Shown: piece after piece, positions 1 through 10,663 of the stretch
How the letters are laid out: the number at the start of each line of letters is the position of its first letter
Position numbering within the stretch: the first letter of the stretch is position 1
Source: Phenylobacterium sp.
GTDB taxonomy: Bacteria; Pseudomonadota; Alphaproteobacteria; Caulobacterales; Caulobacteraceae
DNA: 64,000 nt
Direction: 5' to 3'
Assembly (NCBI RefSeq): GCF_030681155.1
Contig: NZ_JAUXXE010000018.1
Span: forward strand, 1-64,000
The notes under the pieces: generated by a model
Told to the model about the DNA's origin: nothing
The model's database searches: none
What the model saw: the letters and a program-made list of their open reading frames with translations, nothing else
Program-made: the position numbers and the translations under genes

Positions 1-352
<352 letters not shown>

Positions 353-1226
353 AGATGACTCTGACATCAATGTTGCTAGTTCCGGGAAGGAACCAACTGG
401 CATTGTTCTACATAGTTCTTGACGAGTTCCCATTTACCTCGCGATCCGAAGATCGTCCGGTACATGGTATTGTCTTCAAGAGACCGCAGATTTGGTCAGC
501 GTCGAGACAGTCTGGTTAAGACTATCTGCGAGAGCGCCGCCGCCTGCGTTTCTCTTTCCAATTCAACGATGTCAAAGATCCCGATCGGCTCTCGCCAACC
601 CCACTGTTTAGCGCCGGTGGTCGGCGGAGGCGGCTATCTAGTTGGCCGTCTCTTTGGTGTCAACCGATCCTTTCGGATCTTTTCGCGCCGTCCAAGTCAC
701 CCTGGAATTTAGCGCAAAACTCTCTCTGGGCCGCCGAGGGGCTTCCCTCAAAAGTCCGTAGCGAGTCGGTTGAAGGTCCGGAACCTATCCAGCTGAGCTG
801 AGAAAAGCAAGAAACTTTTGAAGAAGTTTCTCAAGTCCTCAACCGCCGGGGCGGCCCCGAAGGAGCGGCGTATCTAGTCGCCGACCCCCTTCATGTCAAC
901 CGCGCCGTGAGGCTTTTCAAACCAGCCCGGAAACATCCGAACCAACCCAAACAACCATCTCAGGTCTGCGCTAGGGACACCGCCCCCAGGCTCACCAAAA
1001 CAGCCCGGTCAACACACCCAGTCACTTGCCTTTCCGAAACAAAATCAACGACTTCTACGCCGCCAACCCCGCATCCGTCCGGCCCGTTTCCGAGCGAGGG
1101 CGGCTTCTAACCAGCGGCATTTGAGTCCGCAAGCCCTTATGACGAGATCACGACAAAAGAGGCTCCTGGCTTGTGGAAAAGCCTGCTTCATCCTTAAAGG
1201 GGCAGGCTTAGGAGGCTCTCACGAGA

Positions 1227-1664
1227 ATGTTGTCGCAAAAGGCCCGCTACGCGCTACGTGCTCTTGTCGAGCTTGCCCGCGCCCACGGCGACCAGGTGAC
1301 GTCTGGCGAACTGGCGAGTCGCGCCGATGCGCCGCGCAAATTCCTGGAAGCCATCCTGCTGGAGCTGGCCCGTAACAAGGTGGTGGTCAGCCGCCGCGGC
1401 AAGTTCGGCGGCTATACCCTCGCTCGCGACGCCGCCGAGATCAGCTTTGCTGAGGTGATCCGCATCATAGACGGGCCGCTCGCCCTGGCCCCCTGCGTCA
1501 GCCGTCTCTCCTTCCGGAAATGCGACGACTGCCCCGACCTGGCGACCTGTTCCTTGCGTGAGGCTCTATTGCGCGCCCGCGATGCGACGTCGGATGTGCT
1601 GGAAGGCTACAGCCTGGCGGATGCAGCGACCGGTGAAGGCGCCGAAGTCTTCAATCCTGGCTGA
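1227..1664 (+). CDS. Rrf2 family transcriptional regulator
   Basis: MLSQKARYALRALVELARA N-terminus, Rrf2 wHTH and C-rich CVSRLSFRKCDDCPDLATC motif. Confidence 0.9.
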   Translation: MLSQKARYALRALVELARAHGDQVTSGELASRADAPRKFLEAILLELARNKVVVSRRGKFGGYTLARDAAEISFAEVIRIIDGPLALAPCVSRLSFRKCDDCPDLATCSLREALLRARDATSDVLEGYSLADAATGEGAEVFNPG

Positions 1665-1756
1665 TCGGCGCCCCGCGCCATCCGCAATCTTGTCCTTGGT
1701 GCTGGAGCTCACTCTTGAGGGGCAAAGAAACCGGATCAGCGCCCACGCAGCGACGG

Positions 1757-2566
1757 ATGACGCCCGTTCTCGAACAGGCCGTCCTCGCCTTGCGACGGCG
1801 CAACCCCGAAGAGGCGGCGCGGCTGGCGGACACAGCCCTTAAGGCTGACCGCAGCAACCTCGTCGCCGTCGAGATCCTCGGTTCGGCGCTGATCGAACTG
1901 CAGAAGCCCGAGCAAGCCCTCCCCGCCTTGATGAAGGCGGCGCGGCGCAGCGGCGATCCTGTGATTGAGGACCTGCTCGCCCGGGCACTGTTTGCGACGG
2001 GCCAAACTACGGAGGCAATCGATCAATGGCGGCAAGCCACCGAGCGCCGGCCGCCGCACCCGCCGGCGTTTCTCGAACTGAGCGGCGCCCTTTGTGCGGC
2101 CGGGCGCTATGGAGAGGCGCTCGGCGTGCTGGATCAGGCGCTAGGTCTCATGCCCAAGGCTGACGGGCTGCGTATCGCGCTCGGCCACATCCATCTCAAG
2201 CTCAATGACCGCGCCCGCGCGCGCAGCGCCTTCGAACATGTGCGCGCCGCGGCCCCAGGTCGCCGAGACGCCATAGTCGCCTTGGCGCAGTTGGCGACGA
2301 TCGAGGGCGACTACGCCGAGGCCGCAGGGCTGTACCGACAGGCTCTCGCCAAACAGCCTGACGATCCGCCTTCGCGCATCAGTCTTGGGAAGTGCCTGCT
2401 GGAATTGGGGCGTCGCGACGAGGGCGAAGCGATTATCCGACGCGCGATCCATGATGCGCCGTCATTCGCGCCCCTCGCGATCAGCGCGCTCGCCGGCGCG
2501 TCGCACGGCCGGCTCTTCCTGCGTCCCAGTGCAGCGCTAGCTTTCCTCCGTTCGGCCTTGTCCTAG
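1757..2566 (+). CDS. Tetratricopeptide repeat protein
   Basis: Successive TPR-like helices (PEEAARLADTALKADRSN..., GRYGEALGVLDQALGLMP..., GDYAEAAGLYRQALAKQPDDP). ORF 1715-2566; start 1757 assumed. Confidence 0.75.
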   Translation: MTPVLEQAVLALRRRNPEEAARLADTALKADRSNLVAVEILGSALIELQKPEQALPALMKAARRSGDPVIEDLLARALFATGQTTEAIDQWRQATERRPPHPPAFLELSGALCAAGRYGEALGVLDQALGLMPKADGLRIALGHIHLKLNDRARARSAFEHVRAAAPGRRDAIVALAQLATIEGDYAEAAGLYRQALAKQPDDPPSRISLGKCLLELGRRDEGEAIIRRAIHDAPSFAPLAISALAGASHGRLFLRPSAALAFLRSALS

Positions 2567-2572
2567 CCGTCT

Positions 2573-3301
2573 TCAGGCTCTGAAGCGCCGGCGATAGACG
2601 CCGCTGTCGCGCTCCATCTCGGTCAGCAAGTCATGCGCGCGCTCGGCCTCCGCGTCGGTCAGAGGGGCGGTTTCGCCTCTCCATGTCTCTCGCTTTACCG
2701 GGAAGCACTGCGCGACCGGGGTGCCCTTCGGCAGCACCCCATTGAAGTTTTCGTCTCGCCACTGCGCTGGAAAATGAATCCATGCGTCGCGATACCGGTC
2801 GCAATCCACCAGGCCGGTCAAGGTCGTGAACGGGAGATCGAACCGATTGACCGGATGGGTGAAAAGCAGCGAATAGCCCTCGGGCGCCTCGATCGTCCAA
2901 ACGTTGTTGAACTTGATCAGGAAGCGGTCGGCGTCGAACAGCGGCGTATCGGCCGCTTGGCTAGGGTCATGGAAACTGATCGGCGATCGCGGGAACGGCA
3001 GGCTCGAGCCCATTGGGAGCTCGTTGTCCCACGAGAATTCGCCGCCCTGGACCCGCACATCGCACAGCAGCGGGATCAGGAAGCCTGACGTCATGGCGTC
3101 GATGAAGGGCGGACAGCGTTTCACCGTATCGTCCTCGTGGGCGACCGCGGCGCTGAACGCTTGCGAGGGCATGGTCTTCAACCAGGTGGGCAGCCCTTGC
3201 ACCGCCGGCATTGGCGGCGGCGCGATCCCTTCCAGTTCCTTCGGGCATCGAAACCGAAGCGTCATGACTTCGCGACTGTCGGCCATCGGCACGCTCCCCA
3301 C
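2573..3301 (-). CDS. Conserved hypothetical protein
   Basis: Intact 242-aa ORF with coding-like composition; KRCPPFIDAMTSGFLIPL segment resembles proteins I recall from phage/marine genomes. Confidence 0.65.
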   Translation of the reverse strand: MGSVPMADSREVMTLRFRCPKELEGIAPPPMPAVQGLPTWLKTMPSQAFSAAVAHEDDTVKRCPPFIDAMTSGFLIPLLCDVRVQGGEFSWDNELPMGSSLPFPRSPISFHDPSQAADTPLFDADRFLIKFNNVWTIEAPEGYSLLFTHPVNRFDLPFTTLTGLVDCDRYRDAWIHFPAQWRDENFNGVLPKGTPVAQCFPVKRETWRGETAPLTDAEAERAHDLLTEMERDSGVYRRRFRA

Positions 3302-3425
3302 GGCACGCTCAGATTGCGCGCGCCACGGTTATGCTACCTGCACAAGTTCAACAGGCTCGGCTAGTCACCTAGTTTGGGAATTCGCAAGGTCGCCGCCCTC
3401 CGCTCCGCCCAGAGCGCCCTTTGCC

Positions 3426-3854
3426 TCAACCGGCGGCGATATAGGCCTTCAGGCCATGGGCCTCGGCTTCGACCTCGTCGATCTTCCACTTCACCAGGTC
3501 GCCAATCGACACGATGCCGACCAGCCGTTCGTTCTGGCAGACCGGAAGATGCCGAATCCGGCGATCGGTCATGCGGCCAAGCAGGGAATCGATCGTCTCA
3601 TTGGGCTCGGCGAAGACGACGTCATGGGTCATGCAGGATGAGATAGGCTTGTTCAGAGCCGCGGCGCCTTCCTCGGCGAACACCCGGACCATGTCGCGCT
3701 CGGACACCATCCCGACCACGCGATCACCGTCCATGACCACCATCGCGCCCACTTTACGGGAATAGAGCAAGGCGCAGATCGCGCCCACCGTCTCCGCGGG
3801 CGAGGCCGTGAACACCAAGTCGCCCTTGGTCTTTAGGATCTGAGACACCAACAT
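3426..3854 (-). CDS. CBS domain-containing protein
   Basis: Two CBS repeats: VGAMVVMDGDRVVGMVSERDMVR ... IRHLPVCQNERLVGIVSIGDLVK. Confidence 0.92.
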   Translation of the reverse strand: MLVSQILKTKGDLVFTASPAETVGAICALLYSRKVGAMVVMDGDRVVGMVSERDMVRVFAEEGAAALNKPISSCMTHDVVFAEPNETIDSLLGRMTDRRIRHLPVCQNERLVGIVSIGDLVKWKIDEVEAEAHGLKAYIAAG

Positions 3855-3928
3855 AAGCGCGTTCTCCCTATTCCCTGGGAAACAGCGTCGCTCAGTACGC
3901 CTTGGAAATCAACGTTCTCACTAAGGTG

Positions 3929-4657
3929 TCAGGCGGCCGGGGACCGCGACGCCCAGCCGAACGGCCCGATCAGCACCAGGCCGGCGATGTAGCCGAAGAT
4001 GTGAGCTTCCCAAGCCACGCCGGCATTGCCTAGGCCGGGGGCGAAGCCGGCCAGGGCCAGCAACAGGTTCACCGCGATCCATCCGATGCTCATGCTGACG
4101 ACGATGGGGCTCATATACTTGCCAGGAACGCCCTCCCCCGCCATCAGCCGCGCGGCCGCGCCGACCAGGCCGGCCACCGCGCCCGAGGCGCCGACCATGA
4201 AGACGGTGCTTCCCGGATTTGCCATGCCATAGCCCAGGCTCGCGAGCCCGCCGCAGACCAGATAGAAAACCAGGAAGACCAGCGCGCCCTTTATGCTGGC
4301 GCCGAAATAGCGCGCGACCGGCGTGCCGAAGGCCAAGGCGCCGCCCGCGTTCATCAAAGCATGGGCCCAACTGCCGTGCAGGAATATCGCCGTGAACAAG
4401 GTGGGCCACCGGCCGGCGTCCAGCGCCGCCGACGAGAAGGCGAAGTTCCGCAGCACCCAGTCCTGCGGAAAGAAGGTCTGAATCAGATAGCCGACGATGA
4501 TGACCAGGGTGGCCACGACCGATGGCCAGGGCGCGTTGAAGATAGGCTGGCGCTCTTCGTTCAAGACCGGCTCTCCGCTGACATTCATATAGAGCCCCAA
4601 ATTCACTCGCCCGGCCCGGGCTTGGCGAGCTTGAAGGGCCCAAGCGGCTAGATACAC
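3929..4657 (-). CDS. Rhomboid family intramembrane serine protease
   Basis: Multi-TM; HGSWAHALMNAGGALAFG and GASGAVAGLVGA (GxSG), AHIFGYIAGLVL His motif. Confidence 0.9.
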   Translation of the reverse strand: MYLAAWALQARQARAGRVNLGLYMNVSGEPVLNEERQPIFNAPWPSVVATLVIIVGYLIQTFFPQDWVLRNFAFSSAALDAGRWPTLFTAIFLHGSWAHALMNAGGALAFGTPVARYFGASIKGALVFLVFYLVCGGLASLGYGMANPGSTVFMVGASGAVAGLVGAAARLMAGEGVPGKYMSPIVVSMSIGWIAVNLLLALAGFAPGLGNAGVAWEAHIFGYIAGLVLIGPFGWASRSPAA

Positions 4658-4842
4658 ATAAGTTCAGCTTCGCCGCGCCCTCGGCGTGCGTCTGGCTTGG
4701 TCTTTTCCGTCCGAGCGCTTTCCAGCGGTCGTATGCCCGCCCGCAGGACGTCACAATCCCCGCCTCTATCGCGCCTTGCGAAGGCCACGCTGGGCGGCGC
4801 ATGGTGCCGAGCTTACCAAGATCGCGGATATCGAAACGCTCA

Positions 4843-7722
4843 ATGATACGTCTGTTCGGCGCGGCCTCCGCGCTCGTCATCGCCCTGGCCCTCCCTGTCG
4901 GTGCGTCGAGCTTCCCACTCCCGAAGTTCGGAACGGCGAAAGAAGCGCCCCCCGCCGCCGCGATTCAATTGAAGCCCGGCGAGTGGGCCCAGGCGCGTTC
5001 GGATGTCGCGGCCGATCCCAATATCCGCTTCGGCGCCCTGCCCAACGGCATGCGCTATGCGATCCGCAAGCAGCAGACGCCCCCAGGACAGGCGGCGGTG
5101 CGCCTTCGCTTCGACGCCGGTTCGTTGATGGAGACAGACGCCCAGCAGGGCCTCGCACACTTCCTTGAGCACATGGCTTTCAACGGCTCCAAGGCGGTGC
5201 CGGAAGGCGAGATGATCAAGATCCTCGAACGCCTGGGCCTGGCCTTCGGGGCGGACACCAACGCCTCGACCAATTTCGATGAGACCGTCTACAAGCTCGA
5301 CCTGCCGCGCACCAATGACGAGACCGTCGATGCGGCGCTGATGCTGATGCGGGAGACCGCTGGGAACCTGACCCTTGAGCAGGGCGCCGTCGACCGCGAA
5401 CGCGGGGTGGTTCTCTCGGAGGAGCGCGCCAGGGATACGCCGTCCTATCGCATATATAAGCAGCGCCTTGAGTTCTTCCTGAAGGGCCAGCGTCCGCCGA
5501 CCCGTTACCCGATCGGCAAGGTCGAGGTGCTGCAAAGCGCGCCCGCCAACGAGATCGCCGACTACTACAACCGCTACTACCGCCCAGAGCGTGCGGTCCT
5601 CGTCGTCACCGGCGACTTCGACCTCGACGCGATGGAAGCCAAGATAAAGTCCAAGTTCTCCGACTGGACGCCGGCCGGTCCTGGCGGCGCCGATCCCAAT
5701 CTCGGACCCGTGCAGCCGCGCAAGACCGAGGCGAAGCTGGTGATCGAACCGGGCGCCCCGCTGTCGATGCAATTTGCCTGGCTGCGTAGTCCCGACACCG
5801 CCCCGGACACGGTCGCCAAGCGCAAGAAGGAGATGATCGAGCAGCTCGGCTTCTCGGTCATGAACCGGCGCCTGCAAACCCTGGCGCGGGGCGGCCAGCC
5901 GCCGTTCCTCGGGGCCGGGGTCTTCGAGAGCAACGAATACGACGCTGCCGAAATGACCATGCTTATCGTCAACGCCGAGCCTGGGCGCTGGCGCGAGGCG
6001 CTCTCGGCCGCCGAGCAGGAACAACGGCGCGCAGTCCAGTTCGGCGTGCGCCAGGACGAACTCGACCGCGAGATCGCCGAATATCGGGCCAACCTGAAAG
6101 CCAGCGCCGCAGGCGCGGCCACCCGCACCCCGGCTCAATTGGCGGGCGAAATCGTCAGCTCGCTCGGCGACAACGAGGTGGTCACCAACCCGAGCCAGGA
6201 CCTCGCCCTCTTCGAAGAGGTGGTGAAGGATCTTAAGGCAGAGCAGGTTTCGGCGGCGCTCAAGGGCGCGTTCAAAGGCGACGGCCCCCTGCTGTTCATG
6301 GCCTCGCCCGTCGCGATCGACGGCGCGGAAACAACGCTGCTCTCGGCCCTGGACGCGTCGCGCAAGGTCGCGGTGTCCGAACCGTCCGCTTCGGTACAGG
6401 TCGCCTGGCCGTATGAGACCTTCGGCGCGCCGGGCAAGGTCGTGGAGACCAAGGACGCCGTCGATCTCGACACCACCTTCATCCGCTTCGAGAACGGCGT
6501 GCGCCTCACCGTCAAGCCGACCCGGTTCAAGGACGACGAAGTCCTGGTCCGTGTGAACGTCGGCGGCGGCCGGCTGGACCTGCCCAAGACCGAGCAAAGT
6601 CTGAGCTGGGCCTCGGGCGCCTACATCGAAGGCGGCCTGAAGCAGATCAACGCCGAGGACATGGAGCGCGTGCTGGCCTCCAAGGTCTATGGCGCCCAGT
6701 TTGGTATAACCGACGACGCCTTCGTGTTCTCCGGCTCGACGCGCCCTGAAGATCTCGATGTTCAGATGCAGGTCCTGACCGCCTATGTCGCTGAACCCGG
6801 TTGGCGGGCCGAGGCGTTCAAGCGTCTCCAAGGCGCCGGCAAAACCATCCACGACCAGTATGAAGCCACCGATTCCGGCGTGGTCTCGCGCGACCTGGCC
6901 TCCCTCCTCCACCCGAACGATCAGCGCTGGGTGTTCCCAAGCCGCGAGCAGATCGCGGACGCCAAGCTGGACGACTTCAAGTCCATCGTCAGCCCGGCCC
7001 TGACCTCGGGGCCCATCGAAGTGGTCATTGTCGGCGACATCACGGTGGAAAAGGCGACCCAGGCGGTGGCCCGCACCTTCGGCGCGCTGCAGCCGCGGCC
7101 AGCCCAGGCGGCTACGACCGGTCAGCGCGACATCGGCTTCCCGGCCGGCGTCGATAAGCCCGTCGTGCTCACGCACAAGGGACGGGCCGACCAGTCGATC
7201 GGCTATCTCGCCTGGCGAACCACGGACTTCTACGCCAACCCCCAACGCGCCCGCGACACCGCGGTGATGGGCGAAGTCCTGGAACTGCGCCTCATCGAGG
7301 AGCTGCGCGAGAGCCAGGGCGCGACCTATTCGCCGAACGTCGCCTATAGCCACAGCTTCGTCTGGCCGAACTGGGGTTATGTGTCGGCCAGCGTCGAAAT
7401 CCCTCCGGAAAAGCTACCGGCCTTCTTTGACGACGTGAAGAAGATCGCCGCCGACCTTCGCACCAAGGAAATCAGCGCCGACGAACTGGCCCGCGCCAAG
7501 AAACCTCGCGTTGATCAGATCGAGAAGGCCCGCGAAACCAACGGCTATTGGCTGTCCGAACTCTCGGGCGCCCAGGCCGATCCGCGTCGGCTGGAAGCCA
7601 CCCGTGCGATCATCTCCGGGACTGAACGGGTGACCGCCGCTGACGTGCAGCGGGCGGCCCAGGCGGTGCTCAAGGATGAGAACATGTGGAAGCTGGAGGT
7701 CCGCCCCGCCGGCAAAAATTAG
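4843..7722 (+). CDS. M16 family zinc metallopeptidase (insulinase/pitrilysin-like), secreted
   Basis: HFLEHMAFNGS (HxxEH), signal peptide MIRLFGAASALVIALALPVGASS, two M16 halves. ORF 4801-7722; start 4843 preferred. Confidence 0.93.
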   Translation: MIRLFGAASALVIALALPVGASSFPLPKFGTAKEAPPAAAIQLKPGEWAQARSDVAADPNIRFGALPNGMRYAIRKQQTPPGQAAVRLRFDAGSLMETDAQQGLAHFLEHMAFNGSKAVPEGEMIKILERLGLAFGADTNASTNFDETVYKLDLPRTNDETVDAALMLMRETAGNLTLEQGAVDRERGVVLSEERARDTPSYRIYKQRLEFFLKGQRPPTRYPIGKVEVLQSAPANEIADYYNRYYRPERAVLVVTGDFDLDAMEAKIKSKFSDWTPAGPGGADPNLGPVQPRKTEAKLVIEPGAPLSMQFAWLRSPDTAPDTVAKRKKEMIEQLGFSVMNRRLQTLARGGQPPFLGAGVFESNEYDAAEMTMLIVNAEPGRWREALSAAEQEQRRAVQFGVRQDELDREIAEYRANLKASAAGAATRTPAQLAGEIVSSLGDNEVVTNPSQDLALFEEVVKDLKAEQVSAALKGAFKGDGPLLFMASPVAIDGAETTLLSALDASRKVAVSEPSASVQVAWPYETFGAPGKVVETKDAVDLDTTFIRFENGVRLTVKPTRFKDDEVLVRVNVGGGRLDLPKTEQSLSWASGAYIEGGLKQINAEDMERVLASKVYGAQFGITDDAFVFSGSTRPEDLDVQMQVLTAYVAEPGWRAEAFKRLQGAGKTIHDQYEATDSGVVSRDLASLLHPNDQRWVFPSREQIADAKLDDFKSIVSPALTSGPIEVVIVGDITVEKATQAVARTFGALQPRPAQAATTGQRDIGFPAGVDKPVVLTHKGRADQSIGYLAWRTTDFYANPQRARDTAVMGEVLELRLIEELRESQGATYSPNVAYSHSFVWPNWGYVSASVEIPPEKLPAFFDDVKKIAADLRTKEISADELARAKKPRVDQIEKARETNGYWLSELSGAQADPRRLEATRAIISGTERVTAADVQRAAQAVLKDENMWKLEVRPAGKN

Positions 7723-7919
7723 TGTCGCACCCCGCGACGCGCGACAAACCGTCGTCTGGCCCAGCTTCGGCCGCGATGGCTCTATCCACCCAGCGAATCC
7801 GCGGCGTTGTCGCGGAACTGGACCGGCAGTTGGGGGCCATCGCCCGTGTCAGCGACCCCATCGCGATTCACTGCGGACGACCGATGAGGCGTGCGGCCGA
7901 GGCATAGCCACGCCGTGGC

Positions 7920-9488
7920 TCAGCGCTTAGTTTTCGAGCCGAGCGAAGAGCTCGAGCGATGGGCCGCCAGTTGTTGCAACACCTGGTTCGGATCAAGCAT
8001 CGCTTCTCTCGGCGGGCGCTTGACCGGCCAGACGCTCAGCGCCGCGATCCCCGGCTTGCGATGTGCATTCAGCTCCAGGATCAGCTTTGTCGCCACCTCG
8101 TTGTGCGGCTGCAGCTTCAAGAGTTCGCCGCACGCCTCTAGCGCCGCATTCGTCTCGCCCACCGCCTGAAGTGATCGCGCCAGCCAGAGCCAGGCGTTCT
8201 CCCCCAAGGGCGCGGCCTCGACCGAGCGGGTCAGCCAGGTTCGCGCGCCGGCGTGATCGCCCCGCTTGGCCAGGAAACGGCCAAATCGGTAGAGCGCCAA
8301 TCCATCCTTCGGCGCCAACTCCACGATCTGGCGATAGCAGCGTTCGGCCTCAACCTCCTGCCCGTCCCGCTCAAAATCCAGAGCCGCCTGGATCATGGCA
8401 GGCAAGCCGCGCGGATCCAATTCGCCGCCGAGGTTACGGCCGCTCCTGGTCGTCACGTTGAGCGCCCTCAACCGTCGCGACTTCGGGGCGAACAGGTACT
8501 TGTAGGGCTCGTCCCCCTTCAGGAAATCGTAGGTCGAATAGCCGCCCGCGATCGCCTCGCGAATGCTGAAGGCCTGAAGCAGGTAGCCTGCCGGCATCTC
8601 GCTGTAGGTCTCATCACGGCCGGTGATGAAGAACAGCAGCGACTTCTTGATCGGATCGACCAGGAGCGCGAGCGCCGCCACCGGCCGATCACCATGCCAG
8701 AACACTGGCAGCATCAGGCGACCTTGCCGCGCGCAGCGCATCAACATCACGAAGTTCCGACCAAGGATCGACTCCGTGCGCTGACCCTTGCGAGACTCCC
8801 ATTTGATCCGCCAAAAGTGCAGCAACATCCGCAGGTCACGCTCGAAGGTCGCGGGCGTGGCGAGCGTGATCCGGCAATCCTCGGCGGCGTCGACCTTGCG
8901 CAGCAGCCTGCGGATCTTCTGCCGGTTGTTGGCGCTCAACGTCGCCAGATAGCTGTCCCAGTCTTCGGGAAGGTCGATCGCGAGGCAGAGGCTGTTATCC
9001 ACTCTGTGACGGCTGTCGCGATAGTCGATGTCGGTCTGGGAGAAACGAACCTTGTCGAACGGCTCCAGGAACAATCGCCGACGCGGTTCGGACATCAACA
9101 GGTTGTCCATCGTGAAACGCGCCCAGTGGAACTTGCGCTTCACGAACTCGGCGAGCGCCGGGACGACTTCAGCCTCGAACTCCGGCCGCGTGAGGATGCC
9201 GGTGTAGTCCGAGAACCCGTCCCCCGCGAAGTGGAGCTGATTGAAGAAGCCGAACTTCTCGTCGTACTGAGTCCGCATCCGCATCGGCAGGAAGGCGGCG
9301 TACGCCTCGTCGCTCTCATCTCGCTTCGCGGCGAGCACAAACCAGACCGTCTTGTGACAGGTCAGCCAGTCGAACAGCCACTGCCAGGACAGGAAGAACT
9401 GCGCATCGGGGTCGGCCGCATAGACAGCGTCCCAGTCGCCGCGCACGGCGGCGAACTCGCCAAAATCGTCGATGACACGAATGTACAT
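7920..9488 (-). CDS. GNAT/CelD-like (BioF2-like) acyltransferase with C-terminal TPR repeats
   Basis: N-terminal region (LSWQWLFDWLTCHKTVWFVLAAKRDES..., DFLKGDEPYKYLFAP) typical of GNAT_6/CelD-like acyltransferases; C-terminal TPRs. Confidence 0.8.
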   Translation of the reverse strand: MYIRVIDDFGEFAAVRGDWDAVYAADPDAQFFLSWQWLFDWLTCHKTVWFVLAAKRDESDEAYAAFLPMRMRTQYDEKFGFFNQLHFAGDGFSDYTGILTRPEFEAEVVPALAEFVKRKFHWARFTMDNLLMSEPRRRLFLEPFDKVRFSQTDIDYRDSRHRVDNSLCLAIDLPEDWDSYLATLSANNRQKIRRLLRKVDAAEDCRITLATPATFERDLRMLLHFWRIKWESRKGQRTESILGRNFVMLMRCARQGRLMLPVFWHGDRPVAALALLVDPIKKSLLFFITGRDETYSEMPAGYLLQAFSIREAIAGGYSTYDFLKGDEPYKYLFAPKSRRLRALNVTTRSGRNLGGELDPRGLPAMIQAALDFERDGQEVEAERCYRQIVELAPKDGLALYRFGRFLAKRGDHAGARTWLTRSVEAAPLGENAWLWLARSLQAVGETNAALEACGELLKLQPHNEVATKLILELNAHRKPGIAALSVWPVKRPPREAMLDPNQVLQQLAAHRSSSSLGSKTKR

Positions 9489-9804
9489 GCGACACCCCGT
9501 AACTTCTTAAGCTACAGCGTCGCCATAGCTACAGCATTCACAGGCCATCAATCAAGTCCGCCAGGTTTCCAGCCATCAGCAAGGAAACAAGCGGCGCCAT
9601 TGCACCGAATACAGAGAGAACGAACTTTAAGTGACAATCCAATACAAGCCGACGCATCCCTGCGCGCCAAACTGTACGTAGAACGACTTCAACTTTAGCG
9701 GGACGCCGGAGGCCAAAGGCCCTCCACGCGTTAAAAGAGCGGGCTTGTGGTTTTGAACCTCTGCCTGAAAGATGGTCGGAGGGATCGCTTGAGAGGCCAT
9801 CCAG

Positions 9805-10557
9805 ATGCTGCCGCTCGACCATGTGCCGTTCTACACGGGCGATCTTGAGGCCCTGACCCGCGCGTTCCTCGCACTTGGCTTCGTGGTGTCTCCGCGTGGC
9901 GACTACACCTCCCCCGAACACCCGGGCTCAAATTGGACCAGTCACGCGGTTTTCCTGCGCAAGGGGTGGCTGGATCTACAGCACAATCCCCACGCTTCGA
10001 GCGATGCTCCCGTTGGGCCAAGGGCTGGACTGTTCTTGACTGATGACCTCGACGCCGCCGCAGCCTGCCTCTCGGGCTTCCGCACCCGTCCGACCTACCG
10101 CCTTGAGCGCCGCTGGAAGAACGATCTGGGCCTGCCGTCCGAGACGTTCGCCCTCTTCGATATCGGCGAACGCATCAGCCCCGTCGGCCTGGCGGTCATC
10201 CAGCACCACTATCCTTGCCATGACACCCTGGCCGCCTGGTTCGATCATCCGAACTCATCCGAAGAAGTCGCAGGTCTGATCTTCGGGGCGGCCGAACCCG
10301 GCCCGATGGCCGGCCAAGCGGCTTGCCATCTCGACATCTCCGGCTTCCGCTATTGGGACGAAGCCAAGTTCAAGGCCGCTTTCGGCCATTGCGAACCGCA
10401 AGTGGCGCTACGCGTCCGGGTGGGTTCCCTGACCAAGGTCAGGGCCGCCCTCGACATCGCCGGCATCGCCTTTGTCGAGACCCAAGATGGTCTCCACGTC
10501 ACGCCGCCCCGCCCGTTGGCCTGCGGATTCCAGTTCTTTCAGAGCTTGCCGCACTGA
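9805..10557 (+). CDS. VOC family protein (glyoxalase-like domain)
   Basis: MLPLDHVPFYTGDLEALTRAFLALGFVVSPRGDYTSPEH; glyoxalase-like fold signature. Confidence 0.85.
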   Translation: MLPLDHVPFYTGDLEALTRAFLALGFVVSPRGDYTSPEHPGSNWTSHAVFLRKGWLDLQHNPHASSDAPVGPRAGLFLTDDLDAAAACLSGFRTRPTYRLERRWKNDLGLPSETFALFDIGERISPVGLAVIQHHYPCHDTLAAWFDHPNSSEEVAGLIFGAAEPGPMAGQAACHLDISGFRYWDEAKFKAAFGHCEPQVALRVRVGSLTKVRAALDIAGIAFVETQDGLHVTPPRPLACGFQFFQSLPH

Positions 10558-10663
10558 GCTTTCCAGCAAGCTGCGCCGTCTCGATCTGATACGCCGCAGC
10601 GCTGGCGCCGATCTTGTTATGCACCCCATGCGTCCACGCCCGGCCGCATGACGAGGTGTCGAA

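Noticed and set aside
419-712. 97-aa ORF upstream of the 16S gene
   Set aside because: Lies in the rRNA operon promoter/leader region and has no protein-like signature.
4840-7353. 837-aa ORF on the minus strand opposite the M16 peptidase
   Set aside because: Low-complexity G/R/L/D-rich translation typical of antisense frames in high-GC DNA; the plus-strand frame has clear M16 motifs.
8253-9698. 481-aa plus-strand ORF opposite the GNAT-TPR gene
   Set aside because: Shadow ORF with no recognisable motif; opposite strand encodes a coherent protein.
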